Notes under the pieces: generated by a model
The model's database searches: none
Told to the model about the DNA's origin: nothing
Seen by the model: the letters and a program-made list of their open reading frames with translations, nothing else
Part shown: piece by piece, positions 34,590-47,700 of the stretch
Numbering within the stretch: the first letter of the stretch is position 1
Layout: every line of letters starts with the position of its first letter
Assembly: GCF_964204865.1 (NCBI RefSeq)
Contig: NC_135263.1
Location: forward strand, 4,466,501-4,530,500
From: Styela clava
Lineage: Eukaryota > Chordata > Ascidiacea > Stolidobranchia > Styelidae
DNA: 64,000 nt
Direction of reading: 5' to 3'
Position numbers and translations under genes: made by a program

Positions 34590-37319
34590 ATGGAACTCGT
34601 CAAAATAATTTTCTTTATCTCCCTCATCTGTGGCTTTCTAGCAGAAATAAAATTACCCAGTGAGATAAGTTTCAGATATATTTGTTAATTTTGCAATTCT
34701 GGTTTACAGGCAATTTTTGTCTACATCCACCACTGGCTTCTGGTACCATAAAATATTAAATTTCATAATCATTTCGGAATATATCACATTCAACCAGATT
34801 TTTAACCTTTAAATATCGAAATTTCTGTCCAAAAAACCTCGTATTATTTTTGACAGCTGGATCCTGCGTTTCCAAGATTGTGAATGGGAAACTCGTTCAA
34901 GTCGGAGATTGCGAGGTGAAATAAAAATTGCTATTTTTAATCAGATGTTTTCTCTCTCCAACTCCAAATAAGGCATTAGACAAGCATCGATCAATACTAC
35001 TGTTTTTTGAACGGTTGGGGGCTTTCGATGCCAAAACTATTGGGTATAACGCTCAAACAACCGCGTCATCGATCCAAAATAATATTTTCGATCCAAATCA
35101 AATTGATAATCTGAAACAACTCACGTGGTAGAAGGATGTTACTAATCATCTGCATTTTGTATTTATCTCACAGAAAAACGATGGATCCGGTGAGTTCGTT
35201 TTATTCTATGATATATTTTGGATTCAAAAATGTCTACTCAAGTGACCGTAAACAAATTATGCAATGGCCACAACATTTTATTGAAGTTTAAGCCAGTTAA
35301 CGTATTTAGTGTTTTTTTTTTTATTAAAGTGACGATCTTTCATTTTTATTTCGAAAAAGGCTCAGACCAATCAGCCATTAATTAGTAAGCAGGGATGATA
35401 ATGATTCTAATCGCCACCATCTTGTTTTTTATTTGGCTGCATAAAAGTCGAAGTGAATTCTTCAGTTTGTTTATTAAAGACAAATTTTTGCAATGCATTC
35501 ATGACATGATTCGTTTTTTCTTGTGAGGTACTGATGAAACAAGTTTTTTATTGTGTTTATTATCCCTAAAAATTCGAGATTCGAATCGAAATAAATATTC
35601 GATTCAATTGTGAAAGCATCAGGTATTTGAAAATACCCAGTTCTATTGGTGAGACGCTGCTATTTTCCCAATTTTTCTGGCCTAATTTTAATTCATTACA
35701 CTCCGTGTGATGAATATCTTCGCGCCTGATATCTTCAACTTACGACGCGAATACGCAGAATATCCAAAAAGTTTCGCCCTATCATAAAGTCTTTTCAATT
35801 GATCGAATGATATATTTTTGTGAATTGTAAAAAGATTTATAGTCGAGCTGCATTGAATTGGATGTTATAGATATTGGATGTTGTGGTTCTCATTTATCAT
35901 ACAATAAAACTGCTATTACTATAAAATCGAGCATAACCTTTCACCCTGTACGTCCACAATGTCTACCCAACAACATAAATAAATCTACTCCTGGCTCTTA
36001 GAAAGAAAGTTTGGCAAACGTTTCACAACGATCTTTGCGACACCAAGTTTATTACAGTATTTACTTAAAACTTGGTGCAAATTTTTTGTCAAGGCTCTTA
36101 TAGTGTTGCCATAATATGGTGGGTAAAGTTATTTATACCGTTAGCAAAAAATTCTAGGCAGTATTGGGCAGTATAACAAGTCGAAAATTGATTTTGAAAC
36201 ACAGCATCCTACACACAACTAAAATATATCAATTTTCTCACAGATATTGTCAGACTGATCAAGAAGAGTCATGACGATAAGAAAAAAGCTGAATGTGATG
36301 CTAAAGGTAATTTCTATTGTGCTTGATGATTCGATAATTTATAACTATAAAATATGTCACTCCCTGTCGTTAGGAAAGGATTTGCACGGCACGTAGGTTT
36401 GAATATAAAGTTAATTTAATAAATATTTCAAGTATTGGACTCCTGGCCACTAGCCGGTTTTGACTACATCCCTCCACCATGCATCTGAAATGGATTTGAT
36501 CTGCCGTTCTTATTTCATCCCGTCACTTTTGTCTTTACACGAAATTAACGGAATACAGTTTTCTGAAGTCTCTTTAATAAAAAATTCCACAAACTTTAAT
36601 TAATCCCAGATTCGTTGACGCTATTTCTGAAAGCGTTGTCAATTTAACATAAAATCTTTAATGACCACAATCATGTTTCAGATAAGTGTGGTGTCAGATA
36701 TCATTCAAAATGCTACCGAGCAGTTGTGTTTACTAAAAACAACATAACCTTCAACGATGCCCGAAAAATTTGCAAGTCAATGAAAATCGGAAATCCCGCG
36801 AATATTTACGACCTCGCTCATGACAAGCTGTTGCTCTCATACCTACGTTCACTAATCCCTTCTGGTCAGACATGGATTGCCGCCTGGACAGGAATGAAGT
36901 ATAAGGTTAGTATGACGGTCACATATTGAAGTTTGACTTTACCGTCGTCGAAAAATTGATGCAAAACCGATTTTAATCAAGTTACCCAACACTGGACAGG
37001 TTAATGGTGCAATATATTCAAGAGAAAGGATAATAAACAAAACCAAAATAATAGAACAGTGGTTGCAGTGAACAGTTGTGACTTAAGCAAACAGATTTTA
37101 AAACGATTTATTCAATTGTTACAGTACAATCAGCTTTTGCTGTTCAATGGAAACTCAATCACTATAGCAACAGAGGTGTGGTTCCCTGGTGATCCGAAAT
37201 CCGGTTCATCGAACACAAATATTATTCTTGGTGTCAATGAAGATCCAAAGAATAAAGATCAGGGAACATCCAATGTTCCTTCATCCTGGCCATTCCATGG
37301 TGTCATCTGTGAAATATAA
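34590..37319 (+). CDS. Secreted C-type-lectin-like protein, copy 2
   Basis: Exons: 34590-34659, 34857-34915, 35174-35189 (16 nt), 36244-36306, 36682-36905, 37125-37319, giving 208 residues. Structure is identical to copy 1 in exon phases, and exons 1, 2, 3 and 5 have the same lengths. Exon 4 is 12 nt longer (adds ECDA, including an extra cysteine) and exon 6 is 3 nt longer. Signal peptide MELVKIIFFISLICGFLA; Cys pair in exon 2 (TGSCVSKIV, QVGDCE); lectin-like region CGVRYHSKCYRA, ITFNDARKICKSM, NPANIYDLAH, WTGMKYK, then WFPGDPKSG, NIILGV and terminal HGVICEI. Residues between WTG and GVICE differ strongly between copies, while the framing cysteines are kept. No canonical calcium/sugar motif. 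Likely a secreted recognition protein; direct tandem paralogue of copy 1, 7.8 kb apart. Confidence 0.82.
35755..35935 (+). repeat. decayed relative of the 28539 mariner-like MITE
   Basis: 'gaatatccaaaaagtttcgccc' followed by 'tcataaagtctttt' and 'aaaagatttatagtc' resembles the reverse complement of the copy at 28539-28748, without intact ends. In intron 3 of lectin-like copy 2. Confidence 0.5.
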
Positions 37320-37399
37320 ATCCAGATCAATACCAGATGGATCTTCCTTGACGGAGTGAATTATATAAAGATAAAAACGGTTAAATGGCTTGAATTTTA

Positions 37400-39350
37400 T
37401 TGTATTATTTAGAATATCAGTTTAATGAAGATTTTTTGTTCGCTTTTCTATGGCCGTTGATATTATGAACTATCGATTCTCAAATAATTGAGTTATTCTT
37501 GACCCATAACTTGTATTAATGGATCAACTAGAAAACCCAACGGAGGAGGAGATTCTTTAATTGGTCTTAGTTTAATTGGTTCTTCAGTTGATCCCGTTTC
37601 CCAACTGAAGAATATCCCCCTTTTACCAGTTTATTCATTTATTTGAAATTCTTCAGTTGATCCTTAGGTGATCTAAACTTAAATTGCTCTTGAAAGCTAC
37701 TTTTTTTGCATATTTTACAATGTTTCCCTTCCAGGCATAAAACCTAATTATATTTATGAGAGAAGGCCGAATTACGTGCTTACGTAGATTCAATTGCTGA
37801 TAATTTTATTTGTGGATTTTTATTCACAATTAAGTCGGCCTGTGATTTGAATTAGATAAAATAAAAGCCCACACAATAAGCTTCTACTTATTTTTACTTA
37901 CTTTTATTATTCATTTACTATTATTAAATGTATAACCCCTTTTTTAAATTGGTCCCCTTAATTGTTGTGACCTCCTGCTCGGTAAATAATTTAATAGCTG
38001 TTTCACCCTTTTAATTTCTGTATATAACCAAACACGATGTTGAATATATTCATTCGATTGTTTGTGGCGTTTCTTTGTTATTGTTTCGCCAGTTACTGGT
38101 AATCAAACAAAAAAAGAAATGGACCGTGAGATAAAATGTGTGCATGCGTGAAAATGACCATATCTATAGATATTTTGGGTTAGGGAGGACATGAAAAGAG
38201 AATCACTTGAACAAAGTTATGTACTCAGTTTGGTAATTAAGTCCTTGTGCTAGAGACCCACATTAGGTTCATTTTTTTGTAGAAGCAGTGATAAGAAATA
38301 CATAAATATGACTTGAAATAGGCACAATGATATAGCCTTAATATGGCATATTCATCATCCCAAAGGCCCATTGGCAAAATACTTAAAACGCGGAAAATGT
38401 GGTTCAGGATAATTCGACCAGTTAGAGAGCACTGTTAGTTAAAAGTCTTTCAACCAAACGACACGAATCAAGTCAAGTCACACGTCATCCGAGTCAAAAA
38501 TCACTGAGTTATTGTCTCACAGGCAGTCGGATGAATAGGAGTTCCAGTGATGTCATTTCATTTATAATATATAAGATCTAAGTCACTAGAGTCGATGACT
38601 CGTACTTCCCAAACACAACTAAATAGCACCAAAACGAGATGTTTAATTATATACGTGCTATTAAATTAATATTTTTTAATTCATGACAAGCATTCTAAAA
38701 AATGTAACGGCGGATTCATGATCATTTCCATAGTCATGTATCATTTTTGTTCCGTGTACAATAATATATATCACTACGAAACATGTTTCTGGTTTATTTT
38801 GCCCAACAATTCACAATTAGAGTAAAGTAATATTGAGAAGAAATAACAATATATATATATGACTCCACGAAATTACAAATAAATTGATTGCTTGACAATT
38901 CAACAATCCAGACTAGACAAGTTAGTACTATTCAATTAATGTCAAATTCTGGTGAAATGACTGAGCTTTTATCGAAGTGTAGATCGCAGACAGATTGCGA
39001 TAAATAAAATGATTGGCATTTATTGAAAAGACTTTCGATTCCCCAAAAAGCGTGGTCATTTATGGTCGTTTATGATTCAGACGTCCATAAATCTGAAACA
39101 GCAGATGGTAGTTTAAATATAGCATAGCAGAATCATATGCAGCAATTTTAAAAAATTACATACAAAACCAAAGTTATATACATATATATAAACAACCGAT
39201 TATACATACCAGCTATTTTAGTGATGTACATACAAAGATAAATGCCATATGCATTTACGGCAAAATCAATATGTACCTAAACATTTAATTTTAAATAATA
39301 GGTCATAATCAAAGCAAATTTTCGATAATTTATCGCTCAATTCTATTTTG
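37400..39350. other. gene-free stretch
   Basis: AT-rich intergenic sequence. I see a possible AATAAA near 37859 (540 nt past the lectin-like copy 2 stop) and no coding, RNA or bounded mobile element. Confidence 0.5.
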
Positions 39351-39358
39351 TTCTAAAT

Positions 39359-39747
39359 CAGTGGTTCCCAAACTTTTTAGAGTTGGGACCCACTATTTTT
39401 TACCACAGCGTGGTGGCGACCCACTTAACTTTAATAAATTAATAAAACATTGATGAGAAAACAAATTTATTTTCTCAAATTGAATTTTCAGTGAAGCTAG
39501 TCGGAAAGATAAGCTTGTTTTTTGCTATTTTTCATAATAGACTTGACATTTATTTCAATTTCAGATAGTTTTAAACGTAAAAAATTGAAAAGTTGCAGTT
39601 TATTTCGAAATTTGCTTTTAAATTTGCTTTGCCACCGATCCTAATAACCAGTATAATTATTTAAAGCTTTTTACATCTTTTCACGACCCACTGAGATTCC
39701 TCTTGCGACCCACCAGTGGGTCGCGACCCATAGTTTGGGAACCGCTG
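39359..39747 (+). mobile_element. hAT MITE with 8-bp TSD TTCTAAAT
   Basis: The 5' end CAGTGGTTCCCAAACTTTTT pairs with the 3' end 'catagtttgggaaccgctg'. TTCTAAAT is duplicated at 39351-39358 and 39748-39755. 389 bp, with sub-terminal 'gggacccac' and 'gtgggtcgcgaccc' repeats. The 5' terminus complements the 3' end at 1298-1314, so the two belong to related hAT families. Confidence 0.9.
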
Positions 39748-39759
39748 TTCTAAATCATT

Positions 39760-41690
39760 ATTTTGAAGCCATGTCATATTTTACCCGAAGATTTTGGAAT
39801 ATTTAACTTGAATGTTTTGTAAAACGACTGAGTGGTACGGAGTTAATTAATTACAGGCCATGAGAACGTGGTGAGTAAACAACCCTTTCAGTACCACCAA
39901 AGCTTGTTTTTTTTTATCTGAAGCAATGAATATTTGATGGATGGGCTAAGAAAGTACAAAGTGCAGAGATAATTATGTCATGCAATAAATCTTATGCAAT
40001 AATGAGTCAAACAATTTGCAGCTACAGTAAGCCAAGGTTCGTGTTTTGAGTAGTAGCGCTCATATATCTCGAGTAAGATGAATTAGATAAATTTACAAGT
40101 CAAGAGTGCAGTTTATTTTTTCCAACCAGTAAAGAAGACAGTTTTACACAAAATACGATCAAAAAAGATAATCACACCTGTCGACTGGGGAAGGAAAGCT
40201 GCGGGGAACCAAAGCTGATTATCGAGCAGCATCACCCAGGGATCGAATATGAGATCGGGAAGTTTAGTTTCATAACTTCTGTTTTTGTCGAGAGTGTAGC
40301 TATTATACCGTATAAAAAATGAATTAGCTAATTATGAATATGAATTATGAAACATTCTCTTTTATACAAAATTAGTGAGATTATTATTGTTTTTTTTTTA
40401 TATTCGAGCTGAATGTGAGGTTCAGCATGATGTTAGTATGTACATATATACAATATATAATTGTATTTTTTTTATCGTGTATGCAGTCAATCGTTCAATC
40501 GATGGGTATCTTAGTTAGAAAATGGTGGTAGCAGGTTACCGCTACATGTCGCTACTGCGGTGAATAATTTTCCATGAGTGAATCTATTCTTCATTATACA
40601 TTATTACTCATTACTTTCAAACAACTCCCAACGCGCCTTAAATTTGGAATTTAACCGTCCTTTGTAAAGTAATGGTTGAAAAAGTCGGTGGGACGAAAAG
40701 TCTGTAGACCCTTTTGCTGTCTGTAAACCCCGTCGCTCACACTAATTACTACAAAACAAACGGCGCAAAACTTCCATCGTTACGACATACATCCGTGCGC
40801 AGATAATTGATTTGTGAGCAAAATTGATTGCGAAATCCCGTATGTCGCAATTACGGAGCATTCTCTTTTGTTCTCTTATTTATTTCCGAACGACATGGCT
40901 GACTTTAGTCTCGCGCAGCGCGTCATCGGTCTCAAATGCTTCGAATGGCGCAAGCAAATTGCGTTATTTGCAAAACAAAAAACAAAATACATAAGCGCTA
41001 TTTGGATCTTTTGTAGAAAGTCCACAATAATGAAAAAAAAAGATACTCGAGAAAACTAAACATAATGTGACATTTGAGAAAAACACCCCGATGCCCGGGG
41101 GGTTGGGTAGCTGAGGGTCTCGAGGCATTTTTCACTGGGAAGCGCTAATATCGCAAAATTCGTAAATTGCTTTTTTGTCACGATTCTTTCGCCAGATCCA
41201 TTGCATTCACAGTAGTGTTTTGTTTCACGCGAGATAATTTTGTATCATTGAACACGCAAACTTGCAATGTAAGCATACAGGTAGTTTGCTATGAAATCGA
41301 AAGTTCAAAGAGTTGTAAATGATGACAATACCGATACCGATAGGGTTGGTAATTTGTCATACAAATACAACCAAAATATGAATATAACTCATATACATAT
41401 ACAGCCATTGACGTGTATGTACATCACATAAACGACACTATATATGCATATGTATGTTAAACAATCAGTGTATACATATATAGCACGGATGTCTGTATTT
41501 GCATATTCCCGACTGTACCTTTATATCAAGTTAGCTCAACCCCACTTGATTATCATGTTTTCACAGTTGGTCGTCTCTGTGTGCTTAACGGTCGAACGAA
41601 AATATCGGTATTGTACATATCTATTCAGAAACAGTAGTTGAACGTGCCACATAGATATGTGCAATCATATCAAAATGAGACCATTTTTAT
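39760..41690. other. gene-free stretch
   Basis: Intergenic. A block near 40255-40340 is an inverted copy of 15060-15150 ('cgagagtgtagctattata' against 'tataaaagctatactctcg'). Otherwise nothing I can name. The 81-residue frame at 40814 has no family resemblance or splice context. Confidence 0.45.
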
Positions 41691-41697
41691 TTCGCAG
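41690..41697 (+). promoter_or_regulatory. candidate 5' UTR splice or trans-splice acceptor
   Basis: 'atttcgcag|ggaactatttaaact' ends 15 nt before the ATG and is conserved with the minus-strand paralogue at 1790. Confidence 0.45.
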
Positions 41698-41712
41698 GGA
41701 ACTATTTAAACT

Positions 41713-44700
41713 ATGGCGTTAAAAGTAGCAGTATATTTTGTTATTCTATCTTGTGTGTTACAATATCTCGGTATTGAAGCTCAATCTTCAAAGTCGGTTC
41801 CTCTTCCTACTGGTGGCGAATCGTGCAATGTTATCAACCTTCATTGTGGCGCCGAACAAAATCAAGCAAGCGACGGAGAAATAAGAAGAAACCCCGTTCC
41901 GTCGGGGAAACGGGGCCCGATTGGCCGGAAGTAAAGGAGACAAGCTGCTTTCATTTTTTTATCTATATATATCCGTTAACTGAAATCAATTAAAACCAAT
42001 CGGTCAGTTTAAAATAGGATATGATCGTATTGCAAACCAAAAGAAGAATTTCGTCTTAATACAGGCAATCCTAATACAGGCGGGTCAGATGCAAATAAAT
42101 GGGCAAAACCGCGGGCCGCACCTTTATTTAAAATAGGATTAAAATGCACGAACAAAAGTTTCAAGCCAACCGTTGCGGCATGGTAACGTCATAGGCATCA
42201 GGTATATTCTTTGCAACCCTAACAGATTGGAATTACTCGCGCGTACCAAATTAAACTAAATTAAAATCCGTTCCGCGGGCCGCACTCCATTCAAAATTTG
42301 CACTTCCTCGCGGCCGCACCACTTTTCCTTGTAGCCCGCAAAATCGGAATAAAATTATGGCACAACCATAACCTGGGACACATACTACGGAAGTACCCAC
42401 ACGAATTTAATCTCGATAAAAACAGAACCTGAATGTATCGACTCGTTAACACCACATTTAAAATGTTGACACTTGCAAGTACTTTTGAACAAAATTAATG
42501 AATGGAAAATATTTTTGTATCAGAAACTTATCTCTGCGAATTTTGATACTAATACTAAAGTTTTCCAGGTTTTAGCTTACTACCACATAATACAGTGGTT
42601 TTCACACCACGTCCCTTTTTACAAATTGTCAAGTCTCTTGCCCCACATCAGAAATAACTAGCTAACAATAAGCTACAAATAACAGATAACAATGAGAAAG
42701 TATACAAGTAAGTAATACAAATTGAAAATACGAGGATGGAATCGCAATCCCAAAACTGTAAGAATCCAAAATAAGGCGGCAAGAATAAATCTAAAAAATA
42801 TTTTTATTTTTAATTAGCGCCACGCCTTCTCAATAAATTGTCCATTCCCCTCTTGTGGGGGGCGACCCACCGTTTGAGAATCACTGGCCTAATGCATTGG
42901 TTTCAACAAATGTTCCGCCAGTACAGTTCATGGGTTCCACAAGTTTATCTTTATATCTGACAATCTATCTATATTATCATATGTATATTATTTAAGTATA
43001 ATTGAATACATGAGTATAGTGAAATCATATGCGAGCAGGAAAAAATTTCAAGTTCATCCCGGAGGAGGGAAGACAATCTTATGGCGCACCACGGCCTCTC
43101 GTCTGGTTTCCAGTTAACCAGTTGTTTCAGCAGCGAGACAGACAGCGGCGAGGATTCCAGCAATCCAATTGCAAAGGGATTTCTCGAACTATAGAAATTT
43201 TTCATTGGGATTCGGCTCCGCGAAAATGGTAAAAAAACAACTGATGTAAAGCAGGAAATGTAATATTACCGTTTTAAAATCAGAAAATTTCTACTTTTGG
43301 ATAAATATGTGTTCTGTAATCTACGCAAAGATTCCAATTAAATTATCCATAAAACAGGCAAAAATATCATTCAATCTATCAATCAATCTTTTATTTGTCA
43401 ACACAAAAAACAAGCATATAGAAAACTGTTACAACAAACGAAATATACTGATCATGTTGATTGTGTGACTGGAGTCGCGAGGGACCTATAAAGGTCTTCG
43501 AGCAGCGACACCTAGCTGATGCAGGTTAGTATAAAAAGTAACTAAATGAGACACAACTACTGAATACCAGTAGTTGCGGCAGTATACATAATTGAGGCTA
43601 CTGTGCAGATTATTTAATAAAATAAATATATAACTATCACGAAGGAATGCACTGAAGAGAGATAATGAGAGGACAACAAGAAAAAATAAAGAAAAACTTT
43701 CCTTCCTCTCACCTCCGGGCTGCTAAAAAACGCCTCCCGACCGGACTTACCAAATTTTTGACTCCTTGCAGGGCCGGATATATCATTAGGGAAGGTAGGC
43801 AGAAGCCTCGATGTTCAATTTTGCATTCTATAATTTGCATTAATTTTGGTATTCCCGTGATATGATTAGCGGTTTTATCGTAACAATTTCTATTGGTTAG
43901 AGGTTTTTTCGTAACAATTTCTTCTGGTTATCGGTTTTTCGGAACAATTTCTATTGGTTAGCGTTTTTTTTTTTTTTTGAAACAATTTCTATTCGTTGGC
44001 GGATTTTTTGTAACAATTTCGGTGTAGCGGTTTTTCTTAAGATTCACTCTAATTGCTTTGGAAATCTGAAAGCTCGTGTTTGAGTTTAAAGATTTTGTAA
44101 TTGTACTGGGATTAGAAAATCGCTTTTTTTTGCTCTGAACAAAGATCGCGTTGCCGGACTATTTTGTAGAAGCATCAAATTGTTGAAAACCTTGCTCTAA
44201 CCCAGTGGCTGTCAACATTTTATCTTTCGTGGCCCAGTTTTGTTGCGCAAAAATTCAGTGGCCCATTAACTTTCTGATGCAAAGGGGAAAACAAAAAAAT
44301 ATTTTTGCATGAATAGACACCTCCGATTTTTTTAATGTAAATTTACCACTCAGTTTATAAAAACACCAACGTCATTCATTTCCACTACAATCAAAATTTA
44401 ACTAATTTATTAAAAACTCAAGCAACTTTTAATAGGTTGCTCGCCTGAAAATGTTTCTGTGGCCCAGAGGTAGCCCGTGGTCCACCGGTTGAGAACCGGT
44501 ACTCTAACCACTTTGTCACCGCGTCTAAAATATTTTCGATCATTAAACAAACAAAGTAATTTTTTCATTCGTTGAAATTTTGTTAGCGGCCTCGATTATA
44601 AATATCAAAGCGCAGCGACGTTTTCTTAAGAGATTTGATCAAATTATAAAAACAGAAGCGATTTGTTACCAGCCGTTGTTGATACAAAACTTGAACATAT

Positions 44701-47700
44701 AGTAGTGAATAGGATACTCCCGAAGTATGCGTACCAAGATTGCGGACACCAATACGTAGTATGTGTATCAGGTTGGGGTTAAGCCATAATCTTATTCCAA
44801 TTTTCCTTAATTTAGTTCTATCACAAGATCCGGGACTATCCAGGTGACTTCCGTAGTATTTGTATCTAAAATTATGGCCTAACCTTAACCTGGTACATAT
44901 ACTACGTTCCGCCATCTTGATACGCATACTTAAGGAGCACCGTGAACAGCAGTGACGTTTTATTCGGGTACAAACTTGTCCGCCTTTCCGTTGATTATTT
45001 GAAAAGAGGAGACTTCTTGATAACGGAACAATCAGATTACCGACTAAACTTGCAAAACCCACATTTACTTAATTCCTTTGTTGTCCCGGTGTTTTTATAC
45101 GATAGAACATAAATAGCAGCGACGTCGCGAATAGCAAGAAAACAAATCTCTTGAAATCCCCAAAAAATTTTGAAATTAATAAATGGGAAAGAGATAGCAG
45201 TACACTTCTCAAAGACGCTTAAGAGTTACAGCATCGAATTGGCGTACCACCGCTTCAAGCAGATAAATGTTGGGGAAAGGGAGGCTTCAACCACTGAAAA
45301 TTGGTACAGAATTTATGTAATTGGTACAGTATTCAAACAGAAAAGATATTTTTCCTAACAGAATCAGACGAGAATACAAAATGATCCATAGGTTTATTCC
45401 GTGTCCAAAAAGGCTTTCCGAAGGAGCTAAACCACATACAGTGGTAAGATGTCCCATTCGGGTCATAAACTTATCTGCTTTTCTCTTGACGCTTCCATTA
45501 AACAATCATTTGAGAAACGGTTGTTTTGTGATAACGGAACAATCAGATTACCGGCAAAATGTCGAAAAATCAAATTTGCTTGATTTCGGGATGATTATTT
45601 ACGTTCTGAATGACTTGCTTTTGCAAGAATAGTAGTAACTCATTGCCTTGCAGTCGATTTTGTTGACAACCGGAAAACCGTTAACTGGAATACAGTTTGT
45701 AGGGGAAATTACGAATCTCCCGGTTTCAAAATTCTACCATTTTTTCGATATTCAAACGAACCAGGACTCGAACCCGGGTCTTTCCCCTCTCCTTACCGCA
45801 ATCAAAACACAATCACTTAATAAAAACTTAACCACAAAACCAACTAAAATAACAAATAGTCCATTCTCCAATGAATATATCGAATTTCAATGTGATGCAT
45901 TCCGCCATCGTGAGATACTTTATTCAGTTAAAGTCACACGCACGCTTGAACTATTGGAAACGTAACATTCGAACAGCGGAATCTTTTCCCACGTGAAACG
46001 CGCACCCTGGGGCCAAGCAGTTTGAGCCGCGAATCACTAAAGTTACGAATATACTCTAGTCTAGAACAGTCGTTCTCAAACTTTTTAATTGGGCCACGCC
46101 CAATTTTAGTATTTATCAAGTCTACCTATGAATCATTCTGGTATTATGTTGTCGTTATTGTTCTTCTTGGTATTTTTCTTCTTCTTCTTCTACTTCTTGT
46201 GAAATTCTCTTTAACTACTGGACCAATTGCTTTGAAATTTTCAGTTGGTAATAAGATTGTATTTTACGTTAGAATGCTGAAAAGCTAGAAGGCTTTTTCG
46301 TGTTCATATATTTCAGCATAGCTGTCCTGTTTGGCAATATTATGTTTTCTTGCCTTTTCATGTGTAGGATTAACCTCGATATTCTTACATTTGATCTTGA
46401 TTTTAATAATTTTGGGCTCAGTATTCTTTCACTTTGATCTCATTCTATGACCTTGAAAAGTGCATTAACGCAATGAACCGTATCGGTAGGGTTAAAATGA
46501 GTGATATATTCTGAAACATCAGCCAAAGTTACTATCTTTTGACCGTTTTATTCAATTTAGTCTTGATTAGTGGAACCCGAGTTGAAATAGCTTTTATCGA
46601 AAACTCAAATCGTCAAAAATAACTAGGACTACGTTACGTTTGTTCCCAAAGCTGTCCTTATTAGTATACAGAATAAACTAGACAGCGAAAGATTAGAAAG
46701 ATTAACCCTTAATAGTACTTTGACTATTACAGCTATCGGAAAAAGGTTAATTTAATTTCACATTTTTGAATACTTTTCTTGCTATCAGGGTAGGGTCAAG
46801 GAATAACCCATGCAAAACGTTTGGACGACGTTGTATCGCAGTAAAAAGTGTTCGCTTCAAGAGTATACCCTAACCCTAAACCTAACAGTTTTTATCACAA
46901 ATAATTGTTTTACAGCAAAATGCTCGTGCCGCGAATTTTCATGCGGCGAATTTTCCAATGTGGCGAAATTTCATGCGACGAGATTTCCTACGGCGAAATT
47001 TCCTGCGGCGTATTTTCCGGACACGGGGATTTTCAATCCGCGGCATACCTTCATACTAAATCATATTTCCTTTTTGTAATACTTCTCAGATGTTCTGTTG
47101 GTTTACTTCCTCATGTAACCAGGTTTTCTAAGTGCTCATAATCTTAATTACATTTAGTTACCCATCATTTTCTTAATTGCAATAATAAATTTTTTTAATC
47201 ACATCTGAAATAAGCCTCACTGATATTTGTGGTTCTAATTTTTCCATCATTACTTCTACGACTGAATGCAAATTAAATGTTTATGCATTGTTACGTCATA
47301 CTTGATTTGAGATTTCAAATTTATTTATCTTGCCATTGTTGTAAACTGCTTGTCTGAGAAAGTCTGACTCTGGTCGGACGAAACGTTAAAGAAATACATT
47401 TGTGTTAGTGTGCAGCTGGACTCTTTAATTGGATAGAATATCCACAGTGTTACAAAATTAAAAGTAGAAAACAATAAGCCTCGAGTCAAAACTAGTTTTA
47501 ATCACAAACTCAACAAATTTATTGAGCTATTTTTAGCTTAAACATGGCACGGGTGGCAAGGTTTTTGACCAGGGGTCAAAAGTTTGCCTACCTGGACTGG
47601 CGGGCTATGTAATTGTGACGTAAAACGATACATTTTATGAACAATATTTACAGTGTTACAAACGTAAAAGTATAAAACAATAAGTCTTGTGTCGATTTAG

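Noticed and set aside
40814-41059. 81-residue open frame
   Set aside because: No recognisable motif, no flanking exons, low-complexity end; likely chance.
44583-45062. 159-residue minus-strand frame
   Set aside because: It runs through a rearranged Merlin-like MITE, so it is a shadow of repeat sequence.
45740-45850. tRNA gene
   Set aside because: It has a perfect B box, but no cloverleaf or acceptor stem could be drawn; listed as a tRNA-like repeat instead.
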